Part shown: positions 43,332 through 50,981 of the stretch, piece after piece
How the letters are laid out: each line of letters opens with the position of its first letter
Position numbering within the stretch: position 1 is the first letter of the stretch
Origin: Methylomusa anaerophila
GTDB lineage: Bacteria; Bacillota; Negativicutes; Sporomusales; Sporomusaceae
Length of the DNA: 64,000 bases
Direction: 5' to 3'
Assembly: GCF_003966895.1 (NCBI RefSeq)
Contig: NZ_AP018449.1
Coordinates: 3,427,501 to 3,491,500, forward strand
Made by a program: the position numbers and the translations under genes
The notes under the pieces: model-generated
What the model was told of the DNA's origin: nothing
The model's input: the letters and a program-made list of their open reading frames with translations, nothing else
Database searches by the model: none

Positions 43332-43877
43332 TTAAAATTCTCTGCCAAGTTGTTCGGCTTTTGCAAGTGCGTCGGTATACAGGATATCGCCTTTTGCCGA
43401 AACCTTAGATACGATTAGAAAGCCTTTATCCTGCCATTGCTGATAGCTGGCTATATGCTGATAAGATGCAATTAGGCCGCTAAATTCTTCTTCCTTTTCA
43501 GTTGCCCCGCAGGCGAGCAGCATACATTCCTTAATCTGCAAAGGCCGCTCGCCCGCAATAAACGATTCCAGTTTGTCGATAGCGGCTTTTAGCTGGGCGG
43601 TAAACGTAAACCAATACAAGGGCGTTACAAAAACGAGCGCTTCTGCTTTTTGCAACAAAGGTGCGAGAGAATTAAAATCATCGTCAAAAGAGCAGGCTGT
43701 TCCCTTTTTAAAGCAGGTGCCGCAGGCTCTACACCCCATTATTTTTTTTCGGCCTGCATCAAAACGCTCGACGCTGTGTAAGGATTGCTCTGCGCCTTTT
43801 ATAAAAGCACCCGCTAATAAATCGCTGTTGCCGCCTTCGCGGGGGCTGCCCGTTAATACCAGAAGTTTTTTGCTCAT
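43332..43877 (-). CDS. NAD(P)H-dependent FMN reductase / flavodoxin-like protein
   Basis: 181 residues. The FMN phosphate loop KLLVLTGSPREGGNSDLLAG is at residues 4-23; CRACGTCFKKGTACSFDDD (about residues 49-67) is the cysteine-rich insert of iron-sulfur-flavoprotein-like members; VFVTPLYWFTFTAQLKAAID binds the flavin. Likely reduces quinones, azo or nitro compounds, or binds a redox cofactor. Divergent from an HxlR regulator at 43997 with an operator-like motif between them. Confidence 0.9.
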   Translation of the reverse strand: MSKKLLVLTGSPREGGNSDLLAGAFIKGAEQSLHSVERFDAGRKKIMGCRACGTCFKKGTACSFDDDFNSLAPLLQKAEALVFVTPLYWFTFTAQLKAAIDKLESFIAGERPLQIKECMLLACGATEKEEEFSGLIASYQHIASYQQWQDKGFLIVSKVSAKGDILYTDALAKAEQLGREF

Positions 43878-43950
43878 GGTAATTCTCCTTTCGGCTTCGC
43901 TTTATTTATTGACTACTGATATAAGTCTAATATACAATAAGGCGAAAAAG

Positions 43951-43977
43951 AAGTACGCACGTTGGCGTTATATACTA
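43951..43977 (+). promoter_or_regulatory. HxlR operator-like 27-bp motif, copy 2
   Basis: Shares AAGTACGCAC at its left end and ATATACTA at its right end with the copies at 40691 and 50878. It ends 19 nt before the HxlR start and also lies 73 nt from the divergent flavodoxin-like gene. Confidence 0.7.
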
Positions 43978-43996
43978 ACCGACGGGAGAGTGTGAA

Positions 43997-44338
43997 ATGG
44001 GAATTGAAAGCTGTAGTCCGACCGGCGTTGCTATTAAAGATACCGGTTTTGGTTATACCTTATCTGTCATCGGTGGAAAATATAAAATGACTATCCTGTA
44101 TTGGCTTGTGGAATACAAAGAGGTAATGCGATTTAATGAACTTAAAAAATGTATCGGTACTATATCATTTAAAACCTTGAACACTACGCTGAAAGAATTA
44201 GAGGCTGATCAGTTGATTATACGAAAAGAGTATCCGCAAGTTCCGCCCAAAGTGGAGTATCGTTTATCCGAGCGGGGCAAGTCTCTTATTCCCGTGCTGA
44301 ATATGATGTGTGAATGGGGAAATGTCAATCGGATTTAG
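43997..44338 (+). CDS. HxlR-family transcriptional regulator (second)
   Basis: 113 residues. YTLSVIGGKYKMTILYWLVE, then MRFNELKKCIGTISFKTLNT and YPQVPPKVEYRLSERGKSLI: complete HxlR winged helix. The N-terminal Cys (GIESCSPTG) is in the position of the sensor Cys. Most likely a repressor of the divergent flavodoxin-like reductase that responds to thiol-reactive compounds. From 44339 to 44690 there are only broken frames. Confidence 0.9.
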   Translation: MGIESCSPTGVAIKDTGFGYTLSVIGGKYKMTILYWLVEYKEVMRFNELKKCIGTISFKTLNTTLKELEADQLIIRKEYPQVPPKVEYRLSERGKSLIPVLNMMCEWGNVNRI

Positions 44339-44702
44339 TAACATTAGTTTGTCATGGCCCCCGGCAATTCCAGGTCGGCAAAACCGGAGCCTGCGCCATA
44401 TGCCAGACCGTTGCTGGCCATGGTAAAAAAAGACCACCACTGTATGGTGGTGGCAGTCGCAGACCAGGTAAGTGGTTGCTGCTGGAGGACTGTTTTATAG
44501 GATACAACTGACTAACGAGGGTCGGCCATGCCGGTCGGAAACCGAGGTTTTCCCTTCGATTTGTCGTCCCTCAATCAGTTTTTACTACAACAACCGTAGA
44601 ACAACGTGGCGAAAAAGTTCTGTGGTGGTCTCTGACGAAAATCCAGCATTCATAGCATTTTGAAAACGAAAAATGGCGCTCAAATTTGTATAGGGCAAAG
44701 AA

Positions 44703-44866
44703 GTAGCAAAAAAAGTGCTGTGAACCGTCATGGCGGTGATGCAACGGTAGTGCATTTGCCTGAAATTGGCATTCATGGCAATACCCACTTTCCGTTCTCA
44801 GACTTGAACAATGTTGAAATCGCCGATGAGCTTTCCAAATTTCTTAAAGAGAAGGGATTGGATTAA
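44703..44866 (+). pseudogene. Alpha/beta hydrolase C-terminal fragment
   Basis: GGDATVVHLPEIGIHGNTHF, then PFSDLNNVEIADELSKFLKE is the C-terminal end, with the catalytic His in GNTHF, of a family of alpha/beta hydrolases. Only about 55 residues remain; no upstream domain is present. A different subfamily from the fragment at 42.84 kb. Confidence 0.6.
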
Positions 44867-45081
44867 AATTTGGCCCCTTTATAAACAGTGATATGAAATA
44901 GATTAAAAAGCATTTTGCCTTTTAGTCGATTTACAGTGAAACCAAATCCGCTTTTAGGCTGAATGCATGAGAGTGGGTTTGGTAACTATTTTTTGTTTTG
45001 CTTCATTATAAGAAAGAGCCTTCCTAAATTGGTTGTGTGACCCTGGCGCTTTCACACATTTTTTATGAAGGAGGCCATTTT

Positions 45082-45132
45082 ATGATTGAAATTCCACAAG
45101 ACTCTTTTCGGCTATATTCTCGGGACGTGTGA
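45082..45132 (+). other. Orphan start: 16-codon ORF with a strong ribosome site
   Basis: GAAGGAGGCCATTTT precedes an ATG that opens only 16 codons (MIEIPQDSFRLYSRDV). It looks like the retained 5' end of a deleted gene. Nothing else is recognisable from 44867 to 45182. Confidence 0.3.
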
Positions 45133-45182
45133 GGCGCATTCAAATGGCAAAAGTTGTATTATCTGCGATAAAAACCTGATCT

Positions 45183-46523
45183 TCAATTTTCTTGGCGATG
45201 CGATACCCATAATTTAGACAAGATGGTCAGTGCTGATTCGCAGTAGGTAATTTGTTGGGATAAAGTTTTATTTTCCTGCTTTTGTAAGCTGACAAGATAG
45301 TCTTGTTCTTCACTGTATTTTTCGCGGAGTGCTTCAAGGGTATTAGATAAAGATTGCCTATCGCGATGTATCTCTTTAATGGTTTGAAAAAGCTCCTTTT
45401 CCTGTTGGCCCATTTCCGAAAAATGTTCGGCAGCCAGGCATTCGCCGAAATGCCGGATGCTTTGGTAGGCGAGGTCCGTTACTTTTTGCGCAGCGGTGAG
45501 ATCAGGGGAAGGAGAAGGGAGGCTTCAGCCGATGTGTTTTGTAGTTGACCATCCGCCTGTTCGGTTAGCCTTTTTGATTTTCGTTCCTTTTTATAATTTT
45601 GTAATTTTTGCAGACGGTCGGCCGCTTCAATTAACTAACTTGCGGAGAACACGGCGTTCTTTCATGGCAACCACCAATGGATGATCAGGGGTATTTGCAA
45701 TCGTTGGGCCGATGTGTTTTTCCGGTTCCAGGGAAAAGAGCCTCTCCGTCAAGACATCCCCCTGTTAGACGGCTTCCTCCCTGCGGGCACGATTGGAGCG
45801 GTGGTCGACGCGAACGGTGTGCCCGTATTTTTCTAACGCCGCATTTGTTAGATTGGCGAAATCTTCGCGCAGATACAATAGATGGTTTCGGCCTTCTACT
45901 TGCTTATTCCAGACGGAAGCAACGGCACAGCCGCCTTCGCGGCGCTGGTCTATGATACTTCCGTCTTTACGCGTATAGAGGCGGCGCGCTTTTTGAAAAA
46001 AACAGCGTGGCTGGCGTTCGCTTTCTTTTTCCAAGGCATCCAATTTGCGCGGTGAAAACATGAGATGACAGTGCAAGTTTTCCTCGCCCTCGCCCATGGC
46101 GGCCAGTTTGTTGTGAATAGCATAGGAGTAATAGTAGTCTGTCCCCAAATGTTTGTCGATAAATTCCTGAGCGAGGGCAAGATTTTGTTCCAGCGTCAGT
46201 TCGCTTTGCAGAGCGAATTCAATTTCCTTATAGGTGTGGACGGAAGTTTCATAAGCGTCTGCTGCCCGAAAGAAAGCTTTCGGGGAATTGTTTGCCCAGG
46301 CCGGCAGATGGTGTCCGCCGCAAATAAAACCTTCCTTTTGGCTGTAGTTTTCCTGCCGAGCAATATAGTCAAGGTGATCTGCAGCCGCGACATGACCGGC
46401 ACGCTTTTGATCAAGGTTTGCATACTTTCCCTCGCGGTGATTGTATTCGGCGTGATCGCTGGCCAGGATGATGCGGCCGCCCGGTGTCTTGTTGTCTTTG
46501 ATCGTAAAGTGATAAAGCGCCAT
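45183..46523 (-). pseudogene. MobA/MobL-type (MOBQ) relaxase, decayed
   Basis: The first 252 codons form a good relaxase domain: GGRIILASDHAEYNHREGKY, SPKAFFRAADAYE, and the metal-binding motif ENLHCHLMFSPR (HUH type, H-C-H). The frame then meets a stop at 45765. Reading on gives further coding sequence: EEAV-stop-QGDVLTERLFSLEPEKHIGP, a frame change into LIEAADRLQKLQNYKKERK, another into VTDLAYQSIRHFGECLA and a coiled coil ending at 45183. So the gene has one nonsense change and at least two frameshifts. The relaxase nicks oriT and pilots DNA; the oriT lies 80 nt upstream. Confidence 0.85.
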
Positions 46524-46604
46524 GCTCTGCGTACCTCCCTGAGAGAAAATTGGCCAACTGCAGGTTCAGCGCCGCCGCAGGCAAGCGGCAGATGGGCTCG
46601 GCGC

Positions 46605-46637
46605 GACTTGACGAAATCGTCAAGTCATAAGTGCGCC
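46605..46637 (+). other. Origin of transfer (oriT), IncQ/MOBQ-like nic region
   Basis: Inverted repeat GACTTGACGA / TCGTCAAGTC (46605-46614, 46617-46626) is followed 1 nt later by TAAGTGCGCC (46628-46637). This matches the layout and core of RSF1010/R1162-type oriT sites, where a hairpin adjoins TAAGTGCGCCCT or TAAATGCGCCCT and the MOBQ relaxase nicks within the GCGCC. It lies between the divergent relaxase and accessory genes, the usual place. Confidence 0.8.
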
Positions 46638-46780
46638 TGTCTCTGTTTCGATCTGCTGTTTCAGTTTCAGTGTAACATGGCTGCGAAAAAATCATGTTGC
46701 ACGCTGCTGTAGGAGTTGCGCACACCGTCTATTCTAGGGTTTACGGGCTTCGTATAATGAAAAAAAGGCGGTGGAAAGAC

Positions 46781-47068
46781 ATGGATAGGCTAGCGGCAAT
46801 CGAGAAAAAAATTGAACAGAGGAAGCTTGCTTTAAAGCAGTTGGATAAGGCCAGGCGGTCGTTGGTGCATAAATATCACGCCCATATTTTCTGTGATGCA
46901 TTGCAACAGGCCGGCTGGCAGAGTAAAGAGGAATGGAGCGGGGAGGAGTTTTCCTTATTGGTTGGATTTCTGTACGCCTTGAAATGCCGTGCTATTTCTG
47001 AAACCGATCGCCGCCTTTATCTGCACTTTGCCGCAGGCAAAGTAGCAAAGAAAGAAGGGGAAGATTGA
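46781..47068 (+). CDS. Small basic mobilisation-accessory-like protein
   Basis: 95 residues from ATG 46781 (GTGGAAAG upstream; ATG 46757 is an alternative). The N-terminal helix is lysine/glutamate-rich (AIEKKIEQRKLALKQLDKAR), followed by an aromatic C-terminal part (EEFSLLVGFLYALKCRAISE). Its position next to oriT, divergent from the relaxase and overlapping the next gene by 4 nt, matches TraD/MobC-like relaxosome accessory genes. Family membership was not confirmed. Confidence 0.6.
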   Translation: MDRLAAIEKKIEQRKLALKQLDKARRSLVHKYHAHIFCDALQQAGWQSKEEWSGEEFSLLVGFLYALKCRAISETDRRLYLHFAAGKVAKKEGED

Positions 47069-47418
47069 TGACAACGGCAAAACCAAAAACGATTGTCGAG
47101 ATGGAGGAGCGGCTTGACATCCTCTACCGGCGCAGGCAGAAAGCCGAGCAACGGCTTAAGAAGTCAACTGCGGAAATGAAAACCCTGCAAAGGAAAATCA
47201 GGGATTTAGAAGAGGCAAAGTTTACCCGTGAGTGCAAAGACTTTGGCTTGGGTTTGGCAAAGGAAAATCTTTCCGTTTCACAGGTGGATGTGGAAAAGGT
47301 CGCTCAGCTGGTTGCGACAAATCCCGGGGGATATGCCCGATTGTCAGATTCCGCGGTGCTGGAAAATTCGCTGCACCAGGAGGATCAACCGAGCCCGGAC
47401 GGGAGGGAATCTGAATGA
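47065..47418 (+). CDS. Coiled-coil protein of the mobilisation region
   Basis: 117 residues. Strong coiled coil over about residues 10-55 (EMEERLDILYRRRQKAEQRL, MKTLQRKIRDLEEAKF). No enzymatic motif. Overlaps the upstream gene and the topoisomerase remnant by ATGA-type overlaps, so the three were once one operon. Possibly a relaxosome or partition-accessory protein. Confidence 0.6.
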   Translation: MMTTAKPKTIVEMEERLDILYRRRQKAEQRLKKSTAEMKTLQRKIRDLEEAKFTRECKDFGLGLAKENLSVSQVDVEKVAQLVATNPGGYARLSDSAVLENSLHQEDQPSPDGRESE

Positions 47419-47573
47419 GAGTTTGGATTGCCGAAAAACCGAGTGTTGGATGCGAACTGGCGAAATATTTGGGAAAGGGGCGCAAAAGAACGGCTATATT
47501 GAAATTGCCGGGACAGACGAGGTGGTGACCTGGCTGTTTGGACATATTTTGCAGCAGAAGACGCCACATATAG
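47415..47573 (+). pseudogene. DNA topoisomerase III N-terminal fragment, frameshifted
   Basis: Begins MRVWIAEKPSVGCELAKYLG, the toprim start of TopB/TraE-type topoisomerases (WIAEKPSxGxxLA). A one-base shift near 47482 is needed to continue into KNGYIEIAGTDEVVTWLFGH with the conserved VTWxxGH. After about 50 residues the similarity ends. Such topoisomerases are common on conjugative elements. Confidence 0.8.
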
Positions 47574-47745
47574 AGACGATAACGAGGATACAAAGAGCGG
47601 ATACGTAAAAATCCTTAGATTTAGGCACTTTGTGAAGCATGTGGCATTCACGGACAATGGGGAAAAACACTGTAATAAAGAGCTAAAAAAGTATGTCAAT
47701 GTTTCGATAGTGATTGATCTAGTATGTGGGAACACAAAAGAATGA
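47560..47745 (+). pseudogene. C-terminal remnant of an unknown protein (copy 2)
   Basis: Frame to TGA at 47743 containing ILRFRHFVKHVAFTDNGEK and KKYVNVSIVIDLVCGNTKE. It parallels the remnant at 1077-1289 over its whole length, with conserved FRxFxKHxxF and KKYxxVSxVID. Direct orientation relative to copy 1, about 46 kb apart, with the conjugative-element genes between them. Confidence 0.5.
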
Positions 47746-47797
47746 GATAGAGAAAGGTGATTAAATCCCGCAAAAAAAAGGGACAAGCATGACGAAA

Positions 47798-47824
47798 CCC
47801 GAAAGTCTCATAGCGACTTTCGGG
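47798..47824. terminator. Terminator hairpin
   Basis: CCCGAAAGTC (47798-47807) and GACTTTCGGG (47815-47824) form a perfect 10-bp stem, followed by TTCTTCTC on the plus strand. It closes the mobilisation region. Confidence 0.6.
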
Positions 47825-47938
47825 TTCTTCTCTATGTATATGCAATCTAATGATACTTTCATAAATCCTCGCTAGATCCATTCTTTACTTTATCAGCCGC
47901 AAAGCCTAGAGTTGCTAAAGGATTCATAGTTCGATAAT

Positions 47939-48771
47939 TTACAGAAAATCTTCGGCAACAAGTCCAGCGGCATTTAGATAGATTTCCCGGGGGCGGGAAT
48001 GTCCGGCAAAATCGGCTGGGCTCAGGGAATAGCCATAAGCGCCGGCATTACTCCAGTCAAGCGGTTGCTCGGTTGGGGAATACGGGACGCCGAAGCCGCC
48101 GCCGAAGTCTATCAGTGACAGATTCCAGCTCAGTTGCTCCTGGCAAAAGGCGGCGATTGCAAAAAAACGTTTAAAATACTGATATATTGCGTCATCACCC
48201 AGGACCTGGCTGCGCAGAAAGACGTGAATAACGGTGATTTCGATAAATTCCAGCGTGTCGATAAAATGCTTGTTAGGCAACAGGCTTTCTTCGTCCACCC
48301 CGAATTTACTGGCGGCGCCCGCGGTGATTGCCGGCGAGGCCCCCATGCCGATGTGGAAGGCGGGATTGATCCGCAGGCTGACGGCGATCCTTTCGTTCCG
48401 TTTTTGGCTGATCAAATTAATTATAGCCAGTTCGTTATATGAGTCGGCTACGAGCATGGCTTTTCCGAGCGTATGTTCAATGTCGGCCGGAGTTTTTCCC
48501 GGCGAAGAATACAGGATGTTCCGGCAAGCGAAGCCGGCGTCGACCGCTTTGCGCACCTCTCCGGCCGAAGCGGCGTCCGCGCCCAGGCCTGCCCGGCTCA
48601 TGAAGCGGCAGATTGGCGGGTGGGGGTTGGTCTTGAGCGAATAGAAAATCTCAAAATCCGGCAGAGCTTCTTGGAGCGTCCCACCTGTTTCGCGATAACC
48701 GCTTCCTCACACACATACAGGGGAAACCCGTTGCCCGCAATCAGTTTTTCGAGAGTTTTCAGGTGTGCCAT
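47939..48771 (-). pseudogene. Group IV PLP-dependent decarboxylase (DapDC/ODC-like), frameshifted and truncated
   Basis: Starts at ATG 48771 (AAAGGAGC upstream): LKTLEKLIAGNGFPLYVCEE. After about 30 codons the frame must shift to continue as EALPDFEIFYSLKTNPHPPI, where the Lys of YSLKTNP would hold PLP, and then GLGADAASAGEVRKAVDAGF, ILYSSPGKTPADIEHTL and SLIDFGGGFGVPY. It ends at LVAEDFL where relatives have another 150 residues, so the C-terminal Cys/Asp active-site half is missing. Downstream of and nearly joined to the TetR gene. Confidence 0.75.
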
Positions 48772-48773
48772 TC

Positions 48774-49337
48774 TTACAGCTCCTTTATGTTGGCTCTCTG
48801 GATAAATCCGTTCTTTACCTTGTCAGCCAGGACGGAAATGGTTCGCTGATTGATTTCGGCAAAATCATGCTGCTCCAGGACACTGATAATGCCGCTGATG
48901 ACAAAGGTAACCGTACAGCGGGATATTCCATTGTCCTGATTGCCGGGATCAACCCTTTGCACGATATTCTCGATGAGAAGGTGCTTCATTTTGCAGGCAC
49001 TGGAGGCGAGGCTCGGCGATTTGAGAAAGGGCATATAAAGGTCCCTGTTCTCTTCAAATATGTTCATAATGTTTTTCAATATACCGGAAAAATTGTCGAT
49101 TATCCCGTTGAAATCGTAGGGGGCAAAAACGTTGCTGACCTCAGCGAGGATGGTATCCCGCAAACAGTCGGCGCAATCATAGATATCTTTATAATGCAGA
49201 TAAAAGGTGCTCTTGTTGATGTCGGCTGTTTCGCACAACCTCTTTACCGTGATATCTTCCATGTTCATTTCCGCTAACAGCTTGGGAAAAGCGGCCTGGA
49301 TGGCGGCTTGTGTTTTTTTAATGCGCCGGTCGGTCAT
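48774..49337 (-). CDS. TetR/AcrR-family transcriptional regulator
   Basis: 187 residues. N-terminal HTH: IKKTQAAIQAAFPKLLAEMN, ITVKRLCETADINKSTFYLH, then YKDIYDCADCLRD: typical of the TetR_C_33/DhaS-like branch. Helical ligand domain follows. A double dyad at 49432-49469 lies 95 nt upstream, between it and the divergent flavin reductase. Start at 49337. Confidence 0.9.
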   Translation of the reverse strand: MTDRRIKKTQAAIQAAFPKLLAEMNMEDITVKRLCETADINKSTFYLHYKDIYDCADCLRDTILAEVSNVFAPYDFNGIIDNFSGILKNIMNIFEENRDLYMPFLKSPSLASSACKMKHLLIENIVQRVDPGNQDNGISRCTVTFVISGIISVLEQHDFAEINQRTISVLADKVKNGFIQRANIKEL

Positions 49338-49431
49338 TTTTGTTCTCCTTATTAGACGAAATCATCGAATTGGTTGAGTAATCGACTATGGCCTCAATAT
49401 TGCTGGTTGAATGAACCGGATATCGCAAATA

Positions 49432-49469
49432 TAATAGACTAAAGTCTATATTTGAATTATAGTCTATTA
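49432..49469. promoter_or_regulatory. TetR operator-like nested dyads
   Basis: TAATAGACTA (49432-49441) and TAGTCTATTA (49460-49469) are perfect inverted repeats, and an inner dyad ATAGACT-AA-AGTCTAT (49434-49449) nests in the left half. Located between the TetR gene and the divergent nitroreductase remnant and flavin reductase. Confidence 0.7.
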
Positions 49470-49515
49470 ACTTGGCTGTGTAAAGCATATCTCAACCATG
49501 AAGGGAGGATAGCAT

Positions 49516-49578
49516 ATGAAAGATGTATTTTCAAATGCTATTACGGCAAGAGTTAGATCCCAATACCATAAAATTTAG
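49516..49578 (+). pseudogene. Nitroreductase N-terminal remnant
   Basis: A strong ribosome site (AAGGGAGG) precedes a 20-codon ORF MKDVFSNAITARVRSQYHKI, which resembles the nitroreductase start MKDVFxAIxxRRSIRxY. Only the first helix remains. It was presumably the original first target of the TetR regulator. Confidence 0.4.
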
Positions 49579-49596
49579 GAAAATGGAGTGAATCAA

Positions 49597-50163
49597 ATGA
49601 ACAAAAAAATGTTGAATCACTTAAATATTTCGCCATTGCCGGAGCCGACTGTACTGGTAACCGTAAAAACAGAAGCTAAGGAGCCCAATATTATTACCAT
49701 AGCCTGGACCGGCGTTTTCAGCCATAGCCCCGCTGTAGTCTACATTGCGGTCAATCCGGCGAGATATTCCCATTCGCTGTTAGAAGAATCGAAGGAGTAT
49801 GTCATCAATGTCCCTTCCGAGAATTTAGCCAAGATCGTCGATTACTGCGGCATCGTATCCGGGAAAAACGTAAACAAATTTGCCGAAACCGGCCTGACTG
49901 CGCTACCGGCAACCGTGGTAAAGGCTCCCTTGATAAAGGAATGCGCCGTCAATATCGAATGTCGGGTAAAAGATGTTCTGAATTACGGCAGCCATGACCT
50001 ATTTGTCGGCGAAATTGTCGCCGTGCATTATGACGAGGAAGCGATTAAAGCCGACGGCAATCCTGATCTGGAGAAAATAAGGCCTTATGGTTACAGCCTG
50101 GGAGAATATCGGGCTATGGGGGAGAAGTTGGGAGTGGCGGGCTACAGTAAACGGGGCGGGTGA
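49597..50163 (+). CDS. Flavin reductase-family protein (FMN-binding split barrel)
   Basis: 188 residues from ATG 49597, 8 nt after GGAG. PEPTVLVTVKTEAKEPNIIT, then IAWTGVFSHSPAVVYIAVNP and YVINVPSENLAKIVDYCGIV with GKNVNKF are the strands of the flavin reductase/split-barrel family. Different subfamily from the one at 30.9 kb. Downstream of the TetR operator, so likely TetR-controlled. Confidence 0.88.
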   Translation: MNKKMLNHLNISPLPEPTVLVTVKTEAKEPNIITIAWTGVFSHSPAVVYIAVNPARYSHSLLEESKEYVINVPSENLAKIVDYCGIVSGKNVNKFAETGLTALPATVVKAPLIKECAVNIECRVKDVLNYGSHDLFVGEIVAVHYDEEAIKADGNPDLEKIRPYGYSLGEYRAMGEKLGVAGYSKRGG

Positions 50164-50228
50164 GAACCGAGCAAAACAGCGAATGGCTCAATATTGACCG
50201 TTTATTTTAGCGGGGAGGAGCTGATAAC

Positions 50229-50640
50229 ATGAAACTGGGGCTAGGTCAAAAAGTTGTGGTCGTTACAGGAGCCAGTTCCGGCATAGGCTTGGAAGCGGCG
50301 CTCGGTTTTCGAGAAGAAGGCAGCCGGGTCGTGGGGGCCAGTGGCATGTCGATACCCTGAAGCAACTGAACTATGGCGATCGGTTACAACCGGTAGCGGT
50401 TGATCTGAGCCAACCACAGGGACCGGCACAACTCATCGCGGAAACGGTTGGCCACCTTCGGCACGATCGATGTTTTGGCCAACAATATGGCAATCGCACC
50501 GTACCGGGAAGGCGGATTCCTTCAGATGAAAGATCAAGACTGGGAAGAGATTTTTCAGGTCAATTTGATGAGTATGGTTCGCGCCAGCCGGGCTGCGCTA
50601 CCACACATGGTCAAACAAAAAGGCGGTTTTCTAAATCCTG
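50229..50640 (+). pseudogene. Short-chain dehydrogenase pseudogene
   Basis: KVVVVTGASSGIGLEAALGF is a perfect SDR N-terminus, but the frame breaks after about 40 codons. It resumes in other frames as LQPVAVDLSQPQGPAQLIAE and TIDVLANNMAIAPYREGGFL, DWEEIFQVNLMSMVRASRAA, and ends at KQKGGF, before the catalytic Ser/Tyr. Good ribosome site (GGGGAGGAG). Abuts a truncated HxlR gene on the other strand. Confidence 0.8.
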
Positions 50641-50644
50641 TATT

Positions 50645-50860
50645 AAACTATCCATAAATTCCATCTCGTTCTTGATCAGTATCAGCGGGTGCCAGTACAA
50701 TGCCTGCAAATTGACCGGTATCCGTTGTTTCTTCAGATCTTCGAATTTTTGATTGATACCGCCCGCGATTTCCGTCTATAATCCATTTCCACTTACCGCC
50801 GACTACAGATAACGTATATATTATTGACTTGCCGCATTCGTTCATTGAGCAATTTGCCAT
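50645..50860 (-). pseudogene. HxlR-family regulator, N-terminal fragment
   Basis: SMNECGKSIIYTLSVVGGKW is the HxlR N-terminus with a Cys in the sensor position, then the frame leaves the family after KWKWII; the body of the winged helix is lost. The operator-like motif upstream (50878-50904) is preserved, which dates the damage as recent relative to the other remnants. Confidence 0.65.
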
Positions 50861-50877
50861 GACACTATCCTTTTGTA

Positions 50878-50904
50878 TAGTATCTACCTATAAAGTGCAT
50901 ACTT
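50878..50904 (-). promoter_or_regulatory. HxlR operator-like 27-bp motif, copy 3
   Basis: On the minus strand reads AAGTATGCACTT at its left end and GATACTA at its right end, matching copies 1 and 2. It ends 17 nt before the start of the truncated HxlR gene and lies 78 nt upstream of the divergent ferredoxin-nitroreductase, its probable target. Confidence 0.65.
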
Positions 50905-50981
50905 TTCTTTTAGACTAAATGATATACAATTAAAAGAAAAATATCAAGGGCAAAGCTGAAACTAGGGAGGAGAAAGACAAT

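Noticed and set aside
43180..44690. Similar stretches at about 43.19-43.26 kb and 44.59-44.69 kb (shared TACAACAACC, AAAAGTTCTGTG and GAAAATC blocks)
   Set aside because: The similarity is real but patchy and no frame or element could be assigned; too weak to call a repeat that flanks the HxlR/flavodoxin pair.
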